From assembly GCA_964537055.1 (NCBI GenBank), contig CAZHYV010000001.1, positions 1 through 64,000 of the forward strand: a stretch of DNA of 64,000 nt, written 5' to 3'. The notes under the pieces are model-generated. The model made no database searches, was not told the origin of the DNA, and saw nothing but the letters and a program-made list of their open reading frames with translations. The stretch's first letter is position 1, and every line of letters begins with the position of its first letter. Made by a program: the position numbers and the translations under genes. The stretch is from CAZHYV01 sp964537055. GTDB taxonomy: Bacteria; Myxococcota_A; Polyangia; Palsa-1104; JAEUJZ01. Of this stretch, positions 17,430 through 26,592 are shown piece by piece.

Positions 17430-18548
17430 TCATTTCTGCAAAGACGTGCTGGTCTGTGCTACAAAACGTAGCCAATGATCGGCAAGGACCAGAGCAACCA
17501 TTGCCTCAGCAATAGGAACAAATCTGGGAAGCACACAAGGATCGTGGCGACCTTCCATCTGCAGCGTAAGAGACTCTCCTTTGCGATTGGTTGTCTGTTG
17601 TGGCTTAGCAATGCTGCTAGGTGCTTTGACGGCAACCCGCAAAAGAATCGGCATTCCTGAAGAGATGCCTCCGAGCATACCGCCATGCTGATTGCTGCCA
17701 AAAGAGATGTGCTGCTCGTGTGCCATCAGAGCATCATTGCTCTGGCTGCCCCGCAGCATGGCACAGGCAAACCCAACGCCATACTCTACCCCCATAACTG
17801 CCGGGATGCTAAACAATGCTTTGGCGAGATCGGCTTTTAGCTTATCAAAAACCGGTTCGCCTAAGCCTGCGGGAATGTTGAGTGCTGCTACCTCAGCAAC
17901 CCCCCCAATGGAGTCGCTCTCTTCTCGGACCTGTTCAACAAGTTGCTTCATCCGAACAGCAGCCTCTGGATCAGGACATCGAACCAGGTTGGGAGAACCG
18001 TCGGGCAGCATCTCGATCTGGCGTAGGCTAAGCTGGCTAAGATCAGGGGTTTGGGCTTTTACATCCCCAATCTGGGTGACATAGGCAAACACTTTTCCAG
18101 AGAACGCCGAGGCAATAATCTTTTTAGCAATAACGCCAGCAGCAACTCTTGCTACCGTTTCTCGGGCACTGCTCCGTCCCCCTCCTCGGTGATCTCGAAT
18201 TCCATATTTTTGATCATAGGTAAAGTCTGCATGACCTGGCCGATAAATCTCTTTGACCGCGTCATAATCTTGGCTTTGGGCGTCTTGGTTTCGTATCAGA
18301 ATAGCGATGCTGGTTCCGGTAGTTTTTCCCTCAAAGACCCCCGAAAGAATTTCGGGAATCTCTGATTCTTTTCGCGCCGAGACGATATTACTTTGACCTG
18401 GTTTTCTTCTCATTAGATCTTCCACCAGGTCCTCAAGTTGTAAGGGGATTCCAGGAGGACATCCATCAATAATGACAATGTTGGCAGGTCCGTGGCTTTC
18501 CCCTGCAGTTGTAATCCGTAACATTTGACCAAGCGAATTTCCAGGCAT
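17430..18548 (-). CDS. aroC: chorismate synthase
   Basis: Converts 5-enolpyruvylshikimate-3-phosphate to chorismate with reduced FMN, the last common step to aromatic amino acids. Signatures are TTAGESHGPANIVIIDGCPPG near the N-terminus, YRPGHADFTYDQKYG, DHRGGGRSSARETVARVAAG and the C-terminal GRHDPCVLPRFVPIAEAM. The start MPGNSLGQMLR at 18548 gives 372 residues, close to the family norm; the frame extends 17 codons further but over a GAGGAG site. It is a host single gene. Confidence 0.95.
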   Translation of the reverse strand: MPGNSLGQMLRITTAGESHGPANIVIIDGCPPGIPLQLEDLVEDLMRRKPGQSNIVSARKESEIPEILSGVFEGKTTGTSIAILIRNQDAQSQDYDAVKEIYRPGHADFTYDQKYGIRDHRGGGRSSARETVARVAAGVIAKKIIASAFSGKVFAYVTQIGDVKAQTPDLSQLSLRQIEMLPDGSPNLVRCPDPEAAVRMKQLVEQVREESDSIGGVAEVAALNIPAGLGEPVFDKLKADLAKALFSIPAVMGVEYGVGFACAMLRGSQSNDALMAHEQHISFGSNQHGGMLGGISSGMPILLRVAVKAPSSIAKPQQTTNRKGESLTLQMEGRHDPCVLPRFVPIAEAMVALVLADHWLRFVAQTSTSLQK

Positions 18549-18721
18549 GAAGTCATTTTGTCTCCTCTTGGAAGAAAAAGCTAGAGGGAAGGTGAGCAAA
18601 CAAAAACCTATGAAGGAATTGTTTTACAAGCAGTTGTTTTAGGGAAGAGCGTTTTGAAAAAGCGATGGGTCGTGAAAGTTTGGTGGCAGCTTTAAAGAGA
18701 AATGCATAATATAAGGGGAGA

Positions 18722-19573
18722 ATGATCAGTTTTCTTATCCTGCTATCTTGGATCACCATTCTCGCCGCCATGGCAGGTCGCAGACAAAAGCGGCCAAAAC
18801 TACTTCTTCCAGGGCAGGTCGATGAACAATTTAGAGCTGCACAAGCAAAGAGTGACCATGTTGCTTTGGTGCAATACTACCGTCTCGCATTAGAACGTCC
18901 TCTCCCTGAGAAGGAGGTGCAACTCATCCGAATCAATCTTGCGTATTCGCTCACCTGCTTGGGCGACTACGATCAGGCATTGCAGGTACTTGATCAGGTC
19001 CAATTAAAACTCCTTATGCCTCATCAGGTTGTGCTTTGGCTGAACAACCGAGCTTATAATTTGTTAAAATTACATCGATTTGAGGAGGCACTTGATCATC
19101 TTCAAGATGCACAGGAACTTTTTTTAGGGGACGATGGACTGAGTAAAGATGCGGCCTTGGCTTCCAGTATTCATAGTACGCGGGGAATGATATTTCTTGG
19201 GATGGGGGAGCTGGACAAAGCGGAAAAATCCCTGGAGCTGGCATTGCGGTTTGAATCAGACCAGGCGGCAGTAACGTTTGACAACATTCACGAGCAGGGC
19301 GACCCAACTCGTACAGCCGAGAGGTATTATTGGCTTAGCGAAATCTCGCGACGACGTGGAAATTTGACGGAGGCTACTTTGCGCCTACAGAAGGCAGCAA
19401 GGTTTCCTTTTACAGAATATGGAAACAAGGCCCTTGTCTTGCTTCGTTCCTCAACCAAGGCTCTTTCTTTGATAGAACCAGAAGAGCAGTCTCGACATCC
19501 AAATTTCTCAAAAGAAGAAAAGGCAGAAGAGAGTTTTACGGTGAACGTTCGAAAAGTTCAACCTCTCTCCTAA
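18722..19573 (+). CDS. membrane-anchored TPR protein
   Basis: A 283-residue protein. An N-terminal hydrophobic segment (MISFLILLSWITILAAMAG) is followed by basic residues (RRQKRPK), giving a single-pass anchor. TPR-type helix pairs follow: about 65-95 (INLAYSLTCLGDYDQALQVL), 100-135 (LNNRAYNLLKLHRFEEALDHL), 150-185 (STRGMIFLGMGELDKAEKSL) and a final one near 205-240 (RYYWLSEISRRRGNLTEATL). It is probably a protein-interaction scaffold. No partner is identifiable nearby. GGGGAG precedes the ATG. Confidence 0.7.
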   Translation: MISFLILLSWITILAAMAGRRQKRPKLLLPGQVDEQFRAAQAKSDHVALVQYYRLALERPLPEKEVQLIRINLAYSLTCLGDYDQALQVLDQVQLKLLMPHQVVLWLNNRAYNLLKLHRFEEALDHLQDAQELFLGDDGLSKDAALASSIHSTRGMIFLGMGELDKAEKSLELALRFESDQAAVTFDNIHEQGDPTRTAERYYWLSEISRRRGNLTEATLRLQKAARFPFTEYGNKALVLLRSSTKALSLIEPEEQSRHPNFSKEEKAEESFTVNVRKVQPLS

Positions 19574-19574
19574 T

Positions 19575-21248
19575 TTAGATTTTCTTAAATACAGGAGGCC
19601 ATTTGATAATAAGGGAGATCCTTCCATAGAAGCCACCCACCGCCCTATTATCCTCTGTAGGGTAGATAAACTCGCCGAACTGTGAGGTATACATAGCCCG
19701 ATGTGTTCCGGGCGCCCAGGAGACTGTAAACCCTAGATTCACATATTCGCTGGCTGTGAATTCAAAGCCTGTTTGGAGAATAAAGCGGGCCTGCGTTCCG
19801 GTGTTGATGGTATCAGCATTGTACCGTGTAATAGGAAGTTGGTCGTCGTATACCTGGAGATAGGGGAAGAGAATGTAGTGAACTCGGGAAGAAAGATCCG
19901 CACTGAAAAGAGGTCCTAATTCAAAGGTAATCCGATTTATTGCACTATTTGGACCCCCTCCTGCTCCAAGGAACGTTTTAAAACCAAAAGCAATCGGGCC
20001 TGCGTTAACAATTTGTGCTTGGGCAACGGCTCCTACCGTCGTTAGATAATAAGAGGTAGTTACCCTAAGACCCACATCGAGCTTAAAGTATTTATGGATG
20101 TCTGCAACCCCCATCATAAATTGAGCCCAGAACCACTCCGGGGTTCCCACAGAAAATTCTGTCGTTAGCCCAAATTTTCCTCTGGTTTTTGCACAGAGTC
20201 CACACATGAACGCCTGTGCTTTTGGATCAGCAGAAAATCGAACGGGAACAGAAGTCGAACCAAAAGGCTCTACCATCGCCCAAGAGGTAAAGGGGTAGTA
20301 CCCATCTTTGTTTAGCTTAATTTGATGCAGGCCACCGCTGGTTTCGGTACTATAGGGGAGATCCACATTGTTAATGCTTGTATTTTGATCAATTTGTACT
20401 TGAACAGCTCTGATCGTATGACCCTCTTCTGTTTCAAGTTTTAGCTTTCCTGGAAGTTTGAGTAAAATGCTTTGGAATTGCCCCGCTTGAAGTTCAATTT
20501 GTTCCTCAATGGTATAAGAATGTGTTCTTAATCCTAACGTGATCTTTCCTGGGCTTACGACAACCCCTTTAGGAGAAAAGAATTGGATACAATCTAGAGT
20601 TCGCTCGATATTTTTGTTGGCCACTTCCTTTACGAAGCACTTTGTATTATCGGTAGGAGCAAGCGTAGGAGAATCTACGCCTACAAAAATCAAAGCTTTT
20701 CCAGCAGGAATGGAAAAAGAAGAAGGCGCTGTAACAGGAAGGGAGGGTGTTTGGGCCGGTGTCGTTGTTGGTGTCGTCGGTCCTGTGACAATGACTCCAA
20801 CATTGGGTCGATTCGATTTCTTTCGCACCTGGACGGCAATGGTTTGTCCTTCCATTTGTCGAGTTATCGATACATGGGCCTTAAATCCATCCGTGTAGGC
20901 TGAAGCTGGGTTTCTTGCCGAATCTTCTTCTTGCGGAGCTCGTAACGTAATAGAATAAAAATTCCCTGCAGGGAGAGTTGCTACAAAAGGAGTCGTTCCT
21001 TCGTAGGACTTTCCTGTCGCTTCGTCCAAAATAAAAGTGCTCATTTTCCCATTCACCGGGGCAGGATTTCCCATCCCGTCTTTTTGGTCAGGGTCAACGG
21101 GTACGATGGTAACATGTACGAATGTTTGTTGTGTATTCACAGTAGAAGACTTCTTGGGCTTGGTACGTTTTGCAAAAGCATTTGAGGCTGCTCCAAAAAG
21201 GCTAATGGTTAAGGCAAGAATGAGAACAGATCGTAGTTTTCGTATCAT
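19575..21248 (-). CDS. putative outer-membrane protein with N-terminal PEGA-like modules
   Basis: About 557 residues from ATG 21248 (MIRKLRSVLILALTISLFGA...AFA signal peptide); the 13 extra upstream codons of the frame precede the signal peptide and are rejected. Residues about 40-350 form beta-rich modules typical of lipoprotein-linked carbohydrate- or peptidoglycan-facing domains (ATGKSYEGTTPFVATLPAGNF, LKLNKDGYYPFTSW, PEGA-like). The last 190 residues alternate short hydrophobic strands (FGLTTEFSVG, LDVGLRVTTSYYLTT, FILQTGFEFTASEYVNLGFTV) and end in GRISLIIKWPPVFKKI, consistent with a small outer-membrane barrel. Function is unknown. Confidence 0.55.
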   Translation of the reverse strand: MIRKLRSVLILALTISLFGAASNAFAKRTKPKKSSTVNTQQTFVHVTIVPVDPDQKDGMGNPAPVNGKMSTFILDEATGKSYEGTTPFVATLPAGNFYSITLRAPQEEDSARNPASAYTDGFKAHVSITRQMEGQTIAVQVRKKSNRPNVGVIVTGPTTPTTTPAQTPSLPVTAPSSFSIPAGKALIFVGVDSPTLAPTDNTKCFVKEVANKNIERTLDCIQFFSPKGVVVSPGKITLGLRTHSYTIEEQIELQAGQFQSILLKLPGKLKLETEEGHTIRAVQVQIDQNTSINNVDLPYSTETSGGLHQIKLNKDGYYPFTSWAMVEPFGSTSVPVRFSADPKAQAFMCGLCAKTRGKFGLTTEFSVGTPEWFWAQFMMGVADIHKYFKLDVGLRVTTSYYLTTVGAVAQAQIVNAGPIAFGFKTFLGAGGGPNSAINRITFELGPLFSADLSSRVHYILFPYLQVYDDQLPITRYNADTINTGTQARFILQTGFEFTASEYVNLGFTVSWAPGTHRAMYTSQFGEFIYPTEDNRAVGGFYGRISLIIKWPPVFKKI

Positions 21249-21443
21249 AGGGTCCTGTGGATCGCTAGAAAGTGCTTCCTGGTACATGGGGTAAATGTAC
21301 TCAGCTCAGTCCGATAGGTCAACTGAGGAATCACTTCTGATTCATTTTCTGTATAGCATAGATAGGAGAGAGACCTTAAAAAAATAAATACACTTCAAAG
21401 CTTAGAAACGTAAAAAAATAACGTCTCCCGCCCAAAAATTTTA

Positions 21444-22145
21444 CTAAAGCTTAGGACTCCAAATGGTAGCGATGGTATGACGTAGATATTCTTCGTTATG
21501 CATCTGGCCGTATTTTTCTTTCTGCCATGCCATTTCTAGCTCAAATGTATCGCTCAATTCATCAATTAAGATAGAGAGATGAAATAAGACACTTGGGATA
21601 TGCGTAATAGGATCTAATACTCCCATCATTCCATTTCTCGTTTCCCAATAGGGAAGGGTTGGGCAACTGGTGTAGTAGCCATCATGTAAACCTGCTAAAG
21701 AGAGCAAAAATTTGCCTCTTGGTTTAAGAACTCTTCGAATTTCCTGACGGTAGTTTGTACGAGTTATTTCATCCGCTTGGTGTTTATACACAAAAAGATC
21801 GATGACTAAATCTAAACTACTGGACTCAGAGGGAAGTCCCTGTGACAAATTGTGTTCTAAAAATGTGGCAGGAATTTTAGTAGGCCCTTCCAAAAGTCGC
21901 TGTTCAGCAAGACTTACAGCCACGTGCGATGAATCAAAGCCTAACGTATTGACGTCCTGTTTTGCAAGGTGGATGGTGTTACGGCCAGTTCCACAACCTA
22001 CATCGAGGGCTGTACCAGGCCTGGGCTCTCCAGTTAAATAGTGCCAGTTTGACAATGCCCAACGCAAACTACCTGAGGGTCCTTCTTTAAAGCTAGAAGG
22101 AATTCCTTTTCGTAAATATTCTTGATCCCAAGGATTTTCTGCCAT
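21444..22145 (-). CDS. SAM-dependent class I methyltransferase
   Basis: A 233-residue cytosolic methyltransferase. Motif I ALDVGCGTGRNTIHLA (about 42-57), motif II acidic strand TLGFDSSHVAVSLAE, and motif IV SSLDLVIDLFVYKH. The N-terminal ENPWDQEYLRKGIPSSF recalls TehB/thiopurine-type methyltransferases that act on small molecules. The substrate is unknown. It is a monocistronic host gene. Confidence 0.8.
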   Translation of the reverse strand: MAENPWDQEYLRKGIPSSFKEGPSGSLRWALSNWHYLTGEPRPGTALDVGCGTGRNTIHLAKQDVNTLGFDSSHVAVSLAEQRLLEGPTKIPATFLEHNLSQGLPSESSSLDLVIDLFVYKHQADEITRTNYRQEIRRVLKPRGKFLLSLAGLHDGYYTSCPTLPYWETRNGMMGVLDPITHIPSVLFHLSILIDELSDTFELEMAWQKEKYGQMHNEEYLRHTIATIWSPKL

Positions 22146-22333
22146 TTAGATGCAAATATCATGACTTTGTAAGAATGAGAATTTTATTGTCCAAAATAAT
22201 TTTCATTGTTAAATATTAATGAGTCTAAAGCTTCGGCAAATATAAGAAAATAGCAGGAAAGATGGGCAAGGGAGAAGCTTAGAAAGTGCCTATCGAGAGG
22301 ATAGCTATTGAGTTATCCAAGAAAAAGCAGAAA

Positions 22334-22406
<73 letters not shown>

Positions 22407-22497
22407 AAAGGGTCCGTCATTCATACCCGAATCTGGGCTGGCCGTCAAGCTTCGTAAACAAACAAACAATAATTTTGGAAAATTCTTCGAGGGTTGC

Positions 22498-22809
22498 TTA
22501 CCTCATCCGCAACCGTTCTACAGGCGTTCCCTTAAGTAGATGCTGTTCCACAACCTCTTTAACTTCCTCTGCTGAGGTAATTTTGTACCAAACCTGCTCT
22601 GGGTAAATAACAACACTGGGTCCTTGTTCACATTGATCTAGGCAGCCAGACGAGTTTGCCCGCATGGTTTTAGAAAGACCACGACTTTTTAGCTCTTGCT
22701 TAAATACAGCACAGATTTCTTCTGATCCTTTTTGTGCACAAGATTTTCTTGGGTGCTCCGGGTCTCGTTTGTTAGTGCAAATGAAAATATGTTGAGCGAA
22801 ATGAGGCAT
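22498..22809 (-). CDS. thioredoxin-like [2Fe-2S] ferredoxin
   Basis: A 103-residue electron carrier of the thioredoxin-fold ferredoxin family, related to NuoE-type and Azotobacter FeSII-type proteins. The four ligands are Cys11 (HIFICTNKR), Cys24 (KSCAQKG), Cys56 (SGCLDQ) and Cys60 (QCEQGPS). The ending VVIYPEQVWYKI...HLLKGTPVERL is family-typical. It is cytosolic with unknown partner. It starts back-to-back with the HD protein gene on the other strand. Confidence 0.88.
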   Translation of the reverse strand: MPHFAQHIFICTNKRDPEHPRKSCAQKGSEEICAVFKQELKSRGLSKTMRANSSGCLDQCEQGPSVVIYPEQVWYKITSAEEVKEVVEQHLLKGTPVERLRMR

Positions 22810-22897
22810 GATTGGTTACAATCTAGTCTACCACGCAATTTTTGCCAAACAATCGCTTTGCAGTAGGGCCATTTTTGTTAGAACCGAGGGAAGTTGT

Positions 22898-23776
22898 ATG
22901 GAAGAGACACAGAAAGGGATGACGAAGGAAAGGACTTACCAAGCCCTATTCGAAGAGATAGAAGCGATCTTGTTACAAAGCGAGCGGCCCTCTCTAGGGG
23001 TGGAAACACTTCGTAAGCGGGGGGCTCTTGCCCCTCTTCCTCAGCTGCTACTGTTAGAAGGGGTTCCGCAAAACCCAATGTGGCATCCCGAGGGGGATGT
23101 TTGGGTGCATACAATGATGGTCATTGATGAAGCTGTGAAGGAGCGTATGGGGGATCCGTACTGGGATCGAGTGCTGTTATGGGCAGCTCTCTGCCACGAT
23201 TTAGGAAAACCTTCCTGTACAGTCTTTGATGAGCAGAAAGGCCGTTGGCGATCACCCGGACACGATTTGGCGGGGCTTCTGCCTACAAAAAAGCTGCTTT
23301 CCGCTTTTACCCACGAGGAACGCTTCATCCAGGATGTATGTGTATTGGTTCAAGACCATCTCACCCCTCATTTTTTTGCCGATCATCGAGCCTCAAAAGC
23401 AAGCATTCGTCGATTACTAAAACGGCTTGGATCGGTCCCGATCCACATCCTGGTCAAGCTAGGGCGTGCGGATATGTTTGGAAGAACCACCGAGCAGGCA
23501 AGGAAACGAAGTTATCCCTCAGGGGATTGGCTCCTCGATCGAGCTAAGGAGCTTCTTTTAGAAAATTCTGAAGAAACTCCTAGCCCAATCATTTCAGGCA
23601 AGGACCTCCTTGCGGCAGGTTACCGACCCAATGCTGAATTTGGGGTAGTGCTTGAAGCTTTATACGAGGCTCAGCTACGAGGCGAATTTTCGGACGTTCC
23701 TTCGGGGCTTTTATGGCTTAAGCAGCAGAAAGAAGTTGACTCCGCAGGGAAAAACAGACTAAAAAGAGAAGCCTAA
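22898..23776 (+). CDS. HD-domain phosphohydrolase, related to the C-terminal part of bacterial Cca
   Basis: About 292 residues from ATG 22898, which follows a GAGGGA site; the frame extends to 22808 but without a ribosome-binding site. HD metal ligands are visible: WHPEGDVWVHTMM (first His), ALCHDLGKP (HD pair) and VQDHLTPHFF. The domain matches the HD portion of multifunctional tRNA nucleotidyltransferases, but the nucleotidyltransferase head is absent, so the activity is probably a metal-dependent phosphohydrolase. It ends 15 bases before tRNA-Val. Confidence 0.8.
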   Translation: MEETQKGMTKERTYQALFEEIEAILLQSERPSLGVETLRKRGALAPLPQLLLLEGVPQNPMWHPEGDVWVHTMMVIDEAVKERMGDPYWDRVLLWAALCHDLGKPSCTVFDEQKGRWRSPGHDLAGLLPTKKLLSAFTHEERFIQDVCVLVQDHLTPHFFADHRASKASIRRLLKRLGSVPIHILVKLGRADMFGRTTEQARKRSYPSGDWLLDRAKELLLENSEETPSPIISGKDLLAAGYRPNAEFGVVLEALYEAQLRGEFSDVPSGLLWLKQQKEVDSAGKNRLKREA

Positions 23777-23791
23777 AACGCAAGGGCCTAA

Positions 23792-23863
23792 AGGCGCGTA
23801 GCTCAGCGGTAGAGCACCACCTTGACACGGTGGGGGTCCGCAGTTCGATCCTGCGCGCGCCTA
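23792..23863 (+). tRNA. tRNA-Val(GAC), prophage integration target
   Basis: Acceptor AGGCGCG pairs with CGCGCCT, the D arm is GCTC...GAGC, anticodon stem CCACC/GGTGG encloses loop TTGACAC (GAC at 34-36), T arm CGCAG-TTCGATC-CTGCG, discriminator A. The 3' part is shared with the prophage attachment site; the integrase frame runs antisense through it. The gene stays complete after integration. Confidence 0.95.
23803..23863. other. left attachment site (attL) within tRNA-Val and int
   Basis: The integrase coding frame (minus strand) continues through the anticodon, variable and T arms of tRNA-Val and stops at 23803-23805, near the D arm. The crossover core must be in the tRNA 3' half. The exact core length needs the right-hand copy, which is not in the window. 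Confidence 0.65.
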
Positions 23864-25131
23864 TTCAGAGGGAAAATCTGCCCAGAAGATGCTTCTTTAT
23901 TTGTGGGGTTTGTGGACAAGTTGTGGACAATTGATAAAGGAGCTCTACCTGGTGTCATAGAAACCTTCTTATGAAGATGATCGGTATCTAAATGCGCATA
24001 TCTTTCTGTGACTTTAACGGAGCTATGTCCTAAATAGTGACTCACCTCATCTAGTGTCCATTTCGTTCCCCAAGAAGCTCGCAATAAATGAGAAGCACAA
24101 GTATGACGAAAGTCATGAAATCGAACATTTGAAGCTATTCCTAATTTAGTTCGATTTCCCAGGACGGAGCTTTTGTCACTCCAACCAGCTCGGTACTTTT
24201 TATTATGAATTCCTCCATCTTTACTGCACCAGACCCATTTCCCTCGGGTTTGTTCTTTTCCTCTCCAATTTGCTAATTCTAGCTCTTTCCACTCTAAGAG
24301 AGCATCAATTGCTGGTTTCAAAAGGGGAACTTTTCGGTTGCTTCGCTTCGTTTTGGGAGGTCCCATGTGGCTTCGCTTTACATGAATCCAAGGTTGGGGA
24401 TGATCTAAATATACATCCTCCCAACGAAGACCTAAAAGCTCCCCTAGGCGTAGTCCGGTATAGATCGCGACCGTATAAAAGATTCTTGGCTTGTCCTTAA
24501 TAAGTTCCCTAGAATTTACAATGACATCAATTTCCTTAAGGGTAAGGCAAGTCCAAACCACATCGTCATCCGGATCTTCGGGGTCATAAGGTTTATTAGA
24601 AATACGAACGCTCTCTGCTGCATTGGCAGGAATAAGTTCGTACTCAACTGCTTCGCCTAAGCTTTGTCGCAAAATTCCAAGGACCCGCTTCTGCGTTTCT
24701 TTAGATAGCGAATATGTTGCAGGAATTTTAACCCCACCCATACTGCTAATCATAGGCTTTTTCTTACTTAATTCATACAAAAAACGTTTTATGTCTGCTC
24801 TGGAAATTTCTGTAAGGGGCTTATCCGCCATGAAAGAAGAATCGATATGAGTCTTCCAGTAGGTAAGTTCTGTCTCTTGAGAACGGTTGAGACGTCGCTC
24901 TCTCCATTGCTCTCCCCACTCCCTTAATGTCATGCCCTTCATAGGAATGTAGCCATCTTTATTAAGGACATAAATCACATCATTCAACATCTTTTCTGCT
25001 TCTTCTCGAGTCGCAAACGTCTCTGTCGAGCGCTTCCGGTCTTGTCCGGGCAGCCGGAATCTCCACCTCTGATTGGCGGTTTTCTCTAGGGTCCCTGTGC
25101 CAGGACTACGCCGTTTGGCTACAGAGGTCAT
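23803..25131 (-). CDS. int: prophage tyrosine integrase
   Basis: Site-specific recombinase that integrates the element at tRNA-Val, 442 residues. The N-terminus is an arm-type AP2-like DNA-binding region (RWRFRLPGQDRKRSTETFATREEAE), then a SAM-like core-binding domain (MTLREWGEQWRERR..., about 65-170). The catalytic domain has Arg in YTGLRLGELLGLRW, HxxR in HDFRHTCASHLL, and HSSVKVTERYAH with the tyrosine nucleophile. About the last 18 residues are encoded inside tRNA-Val, so the C-terminus must differ between integrated and free phage. It overlaps the upstream small gene by 4 bases (ATGA). Confidence 0.95.
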   Translation of the reverse strand: MTSVAKRRSPGTGTLEKTANQRWRFRLPGQDRKRSTETFATREEAEKMLNDVIYVLNKDGYIPMKGMTLREWGEQWRERRLNRSQETELTYWKTHIDSSFMADKPLTEISRADIKRFLYELSKKKPMISSMGGVKIPATYSLSKETQKRVLGILRQSLGEAVEYELIPANAAESVRISNKPYDPEDPDDDVVWTCLTLKEIDVIVNSRELIKDKPRIFYTVAIYTGLRLGELLGLRWEDVYLDHPQPWIHVKRSHMGPPKTKRSNRKVPLLKPAIDALLEWKELELANWRGKEQTRGKWVWCSKDGGIHNKKYRAGWSDKSSVLGNRTKLGIASNVRFHDFRHTCASHLLRASWGTKWTLDEVSHYLGHSSVKVTERYAHLDTDHLHKKVSMTPGRAPLSIVHNLSTNPTNKEASSGQIFPLNRRAQDRTADPHRVKVVLYR

Positions 25132-25415
25132 ACATCTTTCCTTCTAAAGAGACTAATACCCATTTGCATTAAAACCTGGCGTGCCTTTTCCATATCAATA
25201 TCACTAGCCTGAATCTGTGATAAAGCATTTGTATTTTCTGTATATTTTCGTTTGGGTTTTAATTTAGGGATAGAAGGAACAGAATTAGCAGTAGTACTTT
25301 GATCCTCAAAAAGATCAGCAACAAGGTGACCTAGGGTGTGACCCATAGTGCGACCTATAGTAATGCATTTCTGAATAATCATCTCTCTCCGACGAGAACT
25401 CTTTGCTTCATTCAT
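25128..25415 (-). CDS. small basic protein upstream of int, possible directionality or regulatory factor
   Basis: A 95-residue hypothetical. The N-terminus is basic (NEAKSSRRREMIIQKC), followed by a Gly/His/Thr stretch (GRTMGHTLGHLVADLF) and a Lys-rich middle; the end is a helix (MEKARQVLMQMGISLFRRKDV). It is translationally coupled to int by an ATGA overlap, a position where excisionases or immunity proteins often sit. No winged-helix or other xis signature is recognised, so the role is inference from position only. Confidence 0.5.
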   Translation of the reverse strand: MNEAKSSRRREMIIQKCITIGRTMGHTLGHLVADLFEDQSTTANSVPSIPKLKPKRKYTENTNALSQIQASDIDMEKARQVLMQMGISLFRRKDV

Positions 25416-25645
25416 TGCGGATGATCTCTCCTAGCAAGCAATTTTCATCTAATATGTAACCGCATCAGGAATCATCCGTCAATGTAAGACATAAGGAAAA
25501 ATATGGTAAAGATAATACCGCAATACCATTGTTATTTTTATATGTAGTAGAAAGCTTACATTTAAACTTAAGTACTAATTTTAATTACATTAACCTACAT
25601 AAATTTAATGTCGTTGTTTTCATTACATCGTCAAAATTGTAAGAA
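25416..25645. promoter_or_regulatory. divergent control region between int operon and sigma-like gene
   Basis: A 230-base AT-rich spacer between divergent operons. It contains the inverted repeat ATGGTA (25503-25508) / TACCAT (25524-25529), the embedded repeat GGTAAAGATAATACC, and several TTACAT-type repeats around 25555-25630. This arrangement suits a lysogeny operator/promoter pair. I cannot name a -35/-10 pair with confidence. Confidence 0.4.
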
Positions 25646-26254
25646 ATGCAAATATCTATAATTCTGATCGCATTTTTGTTGCGCACGACGGCTCTTTATG
25701 TCCTCGATAAAAATATGAAAGCACGTCGCGTCTTGTCCGTCTATTTTTTGCTAGAAAATGAACTAACTAACATTTCCAGCCTAACTGGAGCGCAACTCGA
25801 GCAACTCAGAGATCGCTTATTCCCTAAGCGCATGATTCACACCGATACAAGAATTGACCAACTTCGTATTGAATTCGTCGACTTATCCTTGCTTCTCCGA
25901 GAACTTACAAAAGAAGAAATGGATATTTGTCGTCTTCGTTACGGACGCCGGGTCGGAATCAGAAACTATGAGCGCTTCGTTCCTATCCATGATGTTCAAA
26001 AGGTGTACTTCTTTGATGGAAGTATTGAAATGCTTACGAAGCAAGGTGAGTCTTTGGTTGATCTTGCAACTCTTCCAAACGGAGAGGAGATTAAAGGCTG
26101 GGCTACCGTGAGTGGAAGAGCAGCTAAACAGATGACATTTGAAGATATTGCTAAGGCACTCAATCTATCGCTGAAGCAGGTAAGACAACTTTGTACCTCA
26201 GCTTGTGAGAAAGTGGCGAAGGCATTACGAAAACGTACCATGGAGGCTGCATGA
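25646..26254 (+). CDS. sigma-region-4-like HTH regulator
   Basis: A 202-residue protein. The C-terminal region (MTFEDIAKALNLSLKQVRQLCTSACEKVAKALRKR, about 163-198) is a helix-turn-helix of the sigma-70 region 4 type. The middle has an acidic-to-basic helical stretch (LTKEEMDICRLRYGRR), again like sigma4/ArpU-type phage regulators. The first ~23 residues are hydrophobic, so the real start may be ATG 25715 (MKARRVLSV). It is the first rightward prophage gene and overlaps the next by ATGA. It could activate late genes; that is inference. Confidence 0.6.
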   Translation: MQISIILIAFLLRTTALYVLDKNMKARRVLSVYFLLENELTNISSLTGAQLEQLRDRLFPKRMIHTDTRIDQLRIEFVDLSLLLRELTKEEMDICRLRYGRRVGIRNYERFVPIHDVQKVYFFDGSIEMLTKQGESLVDLATLPNGEEIKGWATVSGRAAKQMTFEDIAKALNLSLKQVRQLCTSACEKVAKALRKRTMEAA

Positions 26255-26472
26255 GGCACATGGATTCTGAAGTTTGTCTAAGAGACCGGGGTTTAGTAGT
26301 TAAGCTTATTAGGGAGATTCAAGAGCTTAAGACAAAGAATGAGTACCTCCAAGAGGTTTGTAGCGGTCAAACCATCCGAATTCTAGAGCTTCAGGGTGGA
26401 TTCGAACCACAGATGGCTTTTTCAGGCCTAGACACGCAGAAGAAAAGCGACGAGGAGCCGTCTGAAGCTTGA
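26251..26472 (+). CDS. small coiled-coil protein
   Basis: A 73-residue protein in ATGA overlap with the sigma-like gene, so the two are co-translated. Residues about 15-50 form a charged heptad-type helix (VVKLIREIQELKTKNEYLQEVC), followed by an acidic tail. It may be a partner of the upstream regulator; no family is recognised. Confidence 0.45.
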   Translation: MRHMDSEVCLRDRGLVVKLIREIQELKTKNEYLQEVCSGQTIRILELQGGFEPQMAFSGLDTQKKSDEEPSEA

Positions 26473-26592
26473 ACTTTCTTTCATTTTATGGTATAAAGAA
26501 TTCTCTTTATCCAAAGAAAAATTTTTTCATCGCTAGGGTGCTTGTTGAAGAGCAAGCAAGGGAAATTCTAGTCTGCTTGACAGGAGAGTACC

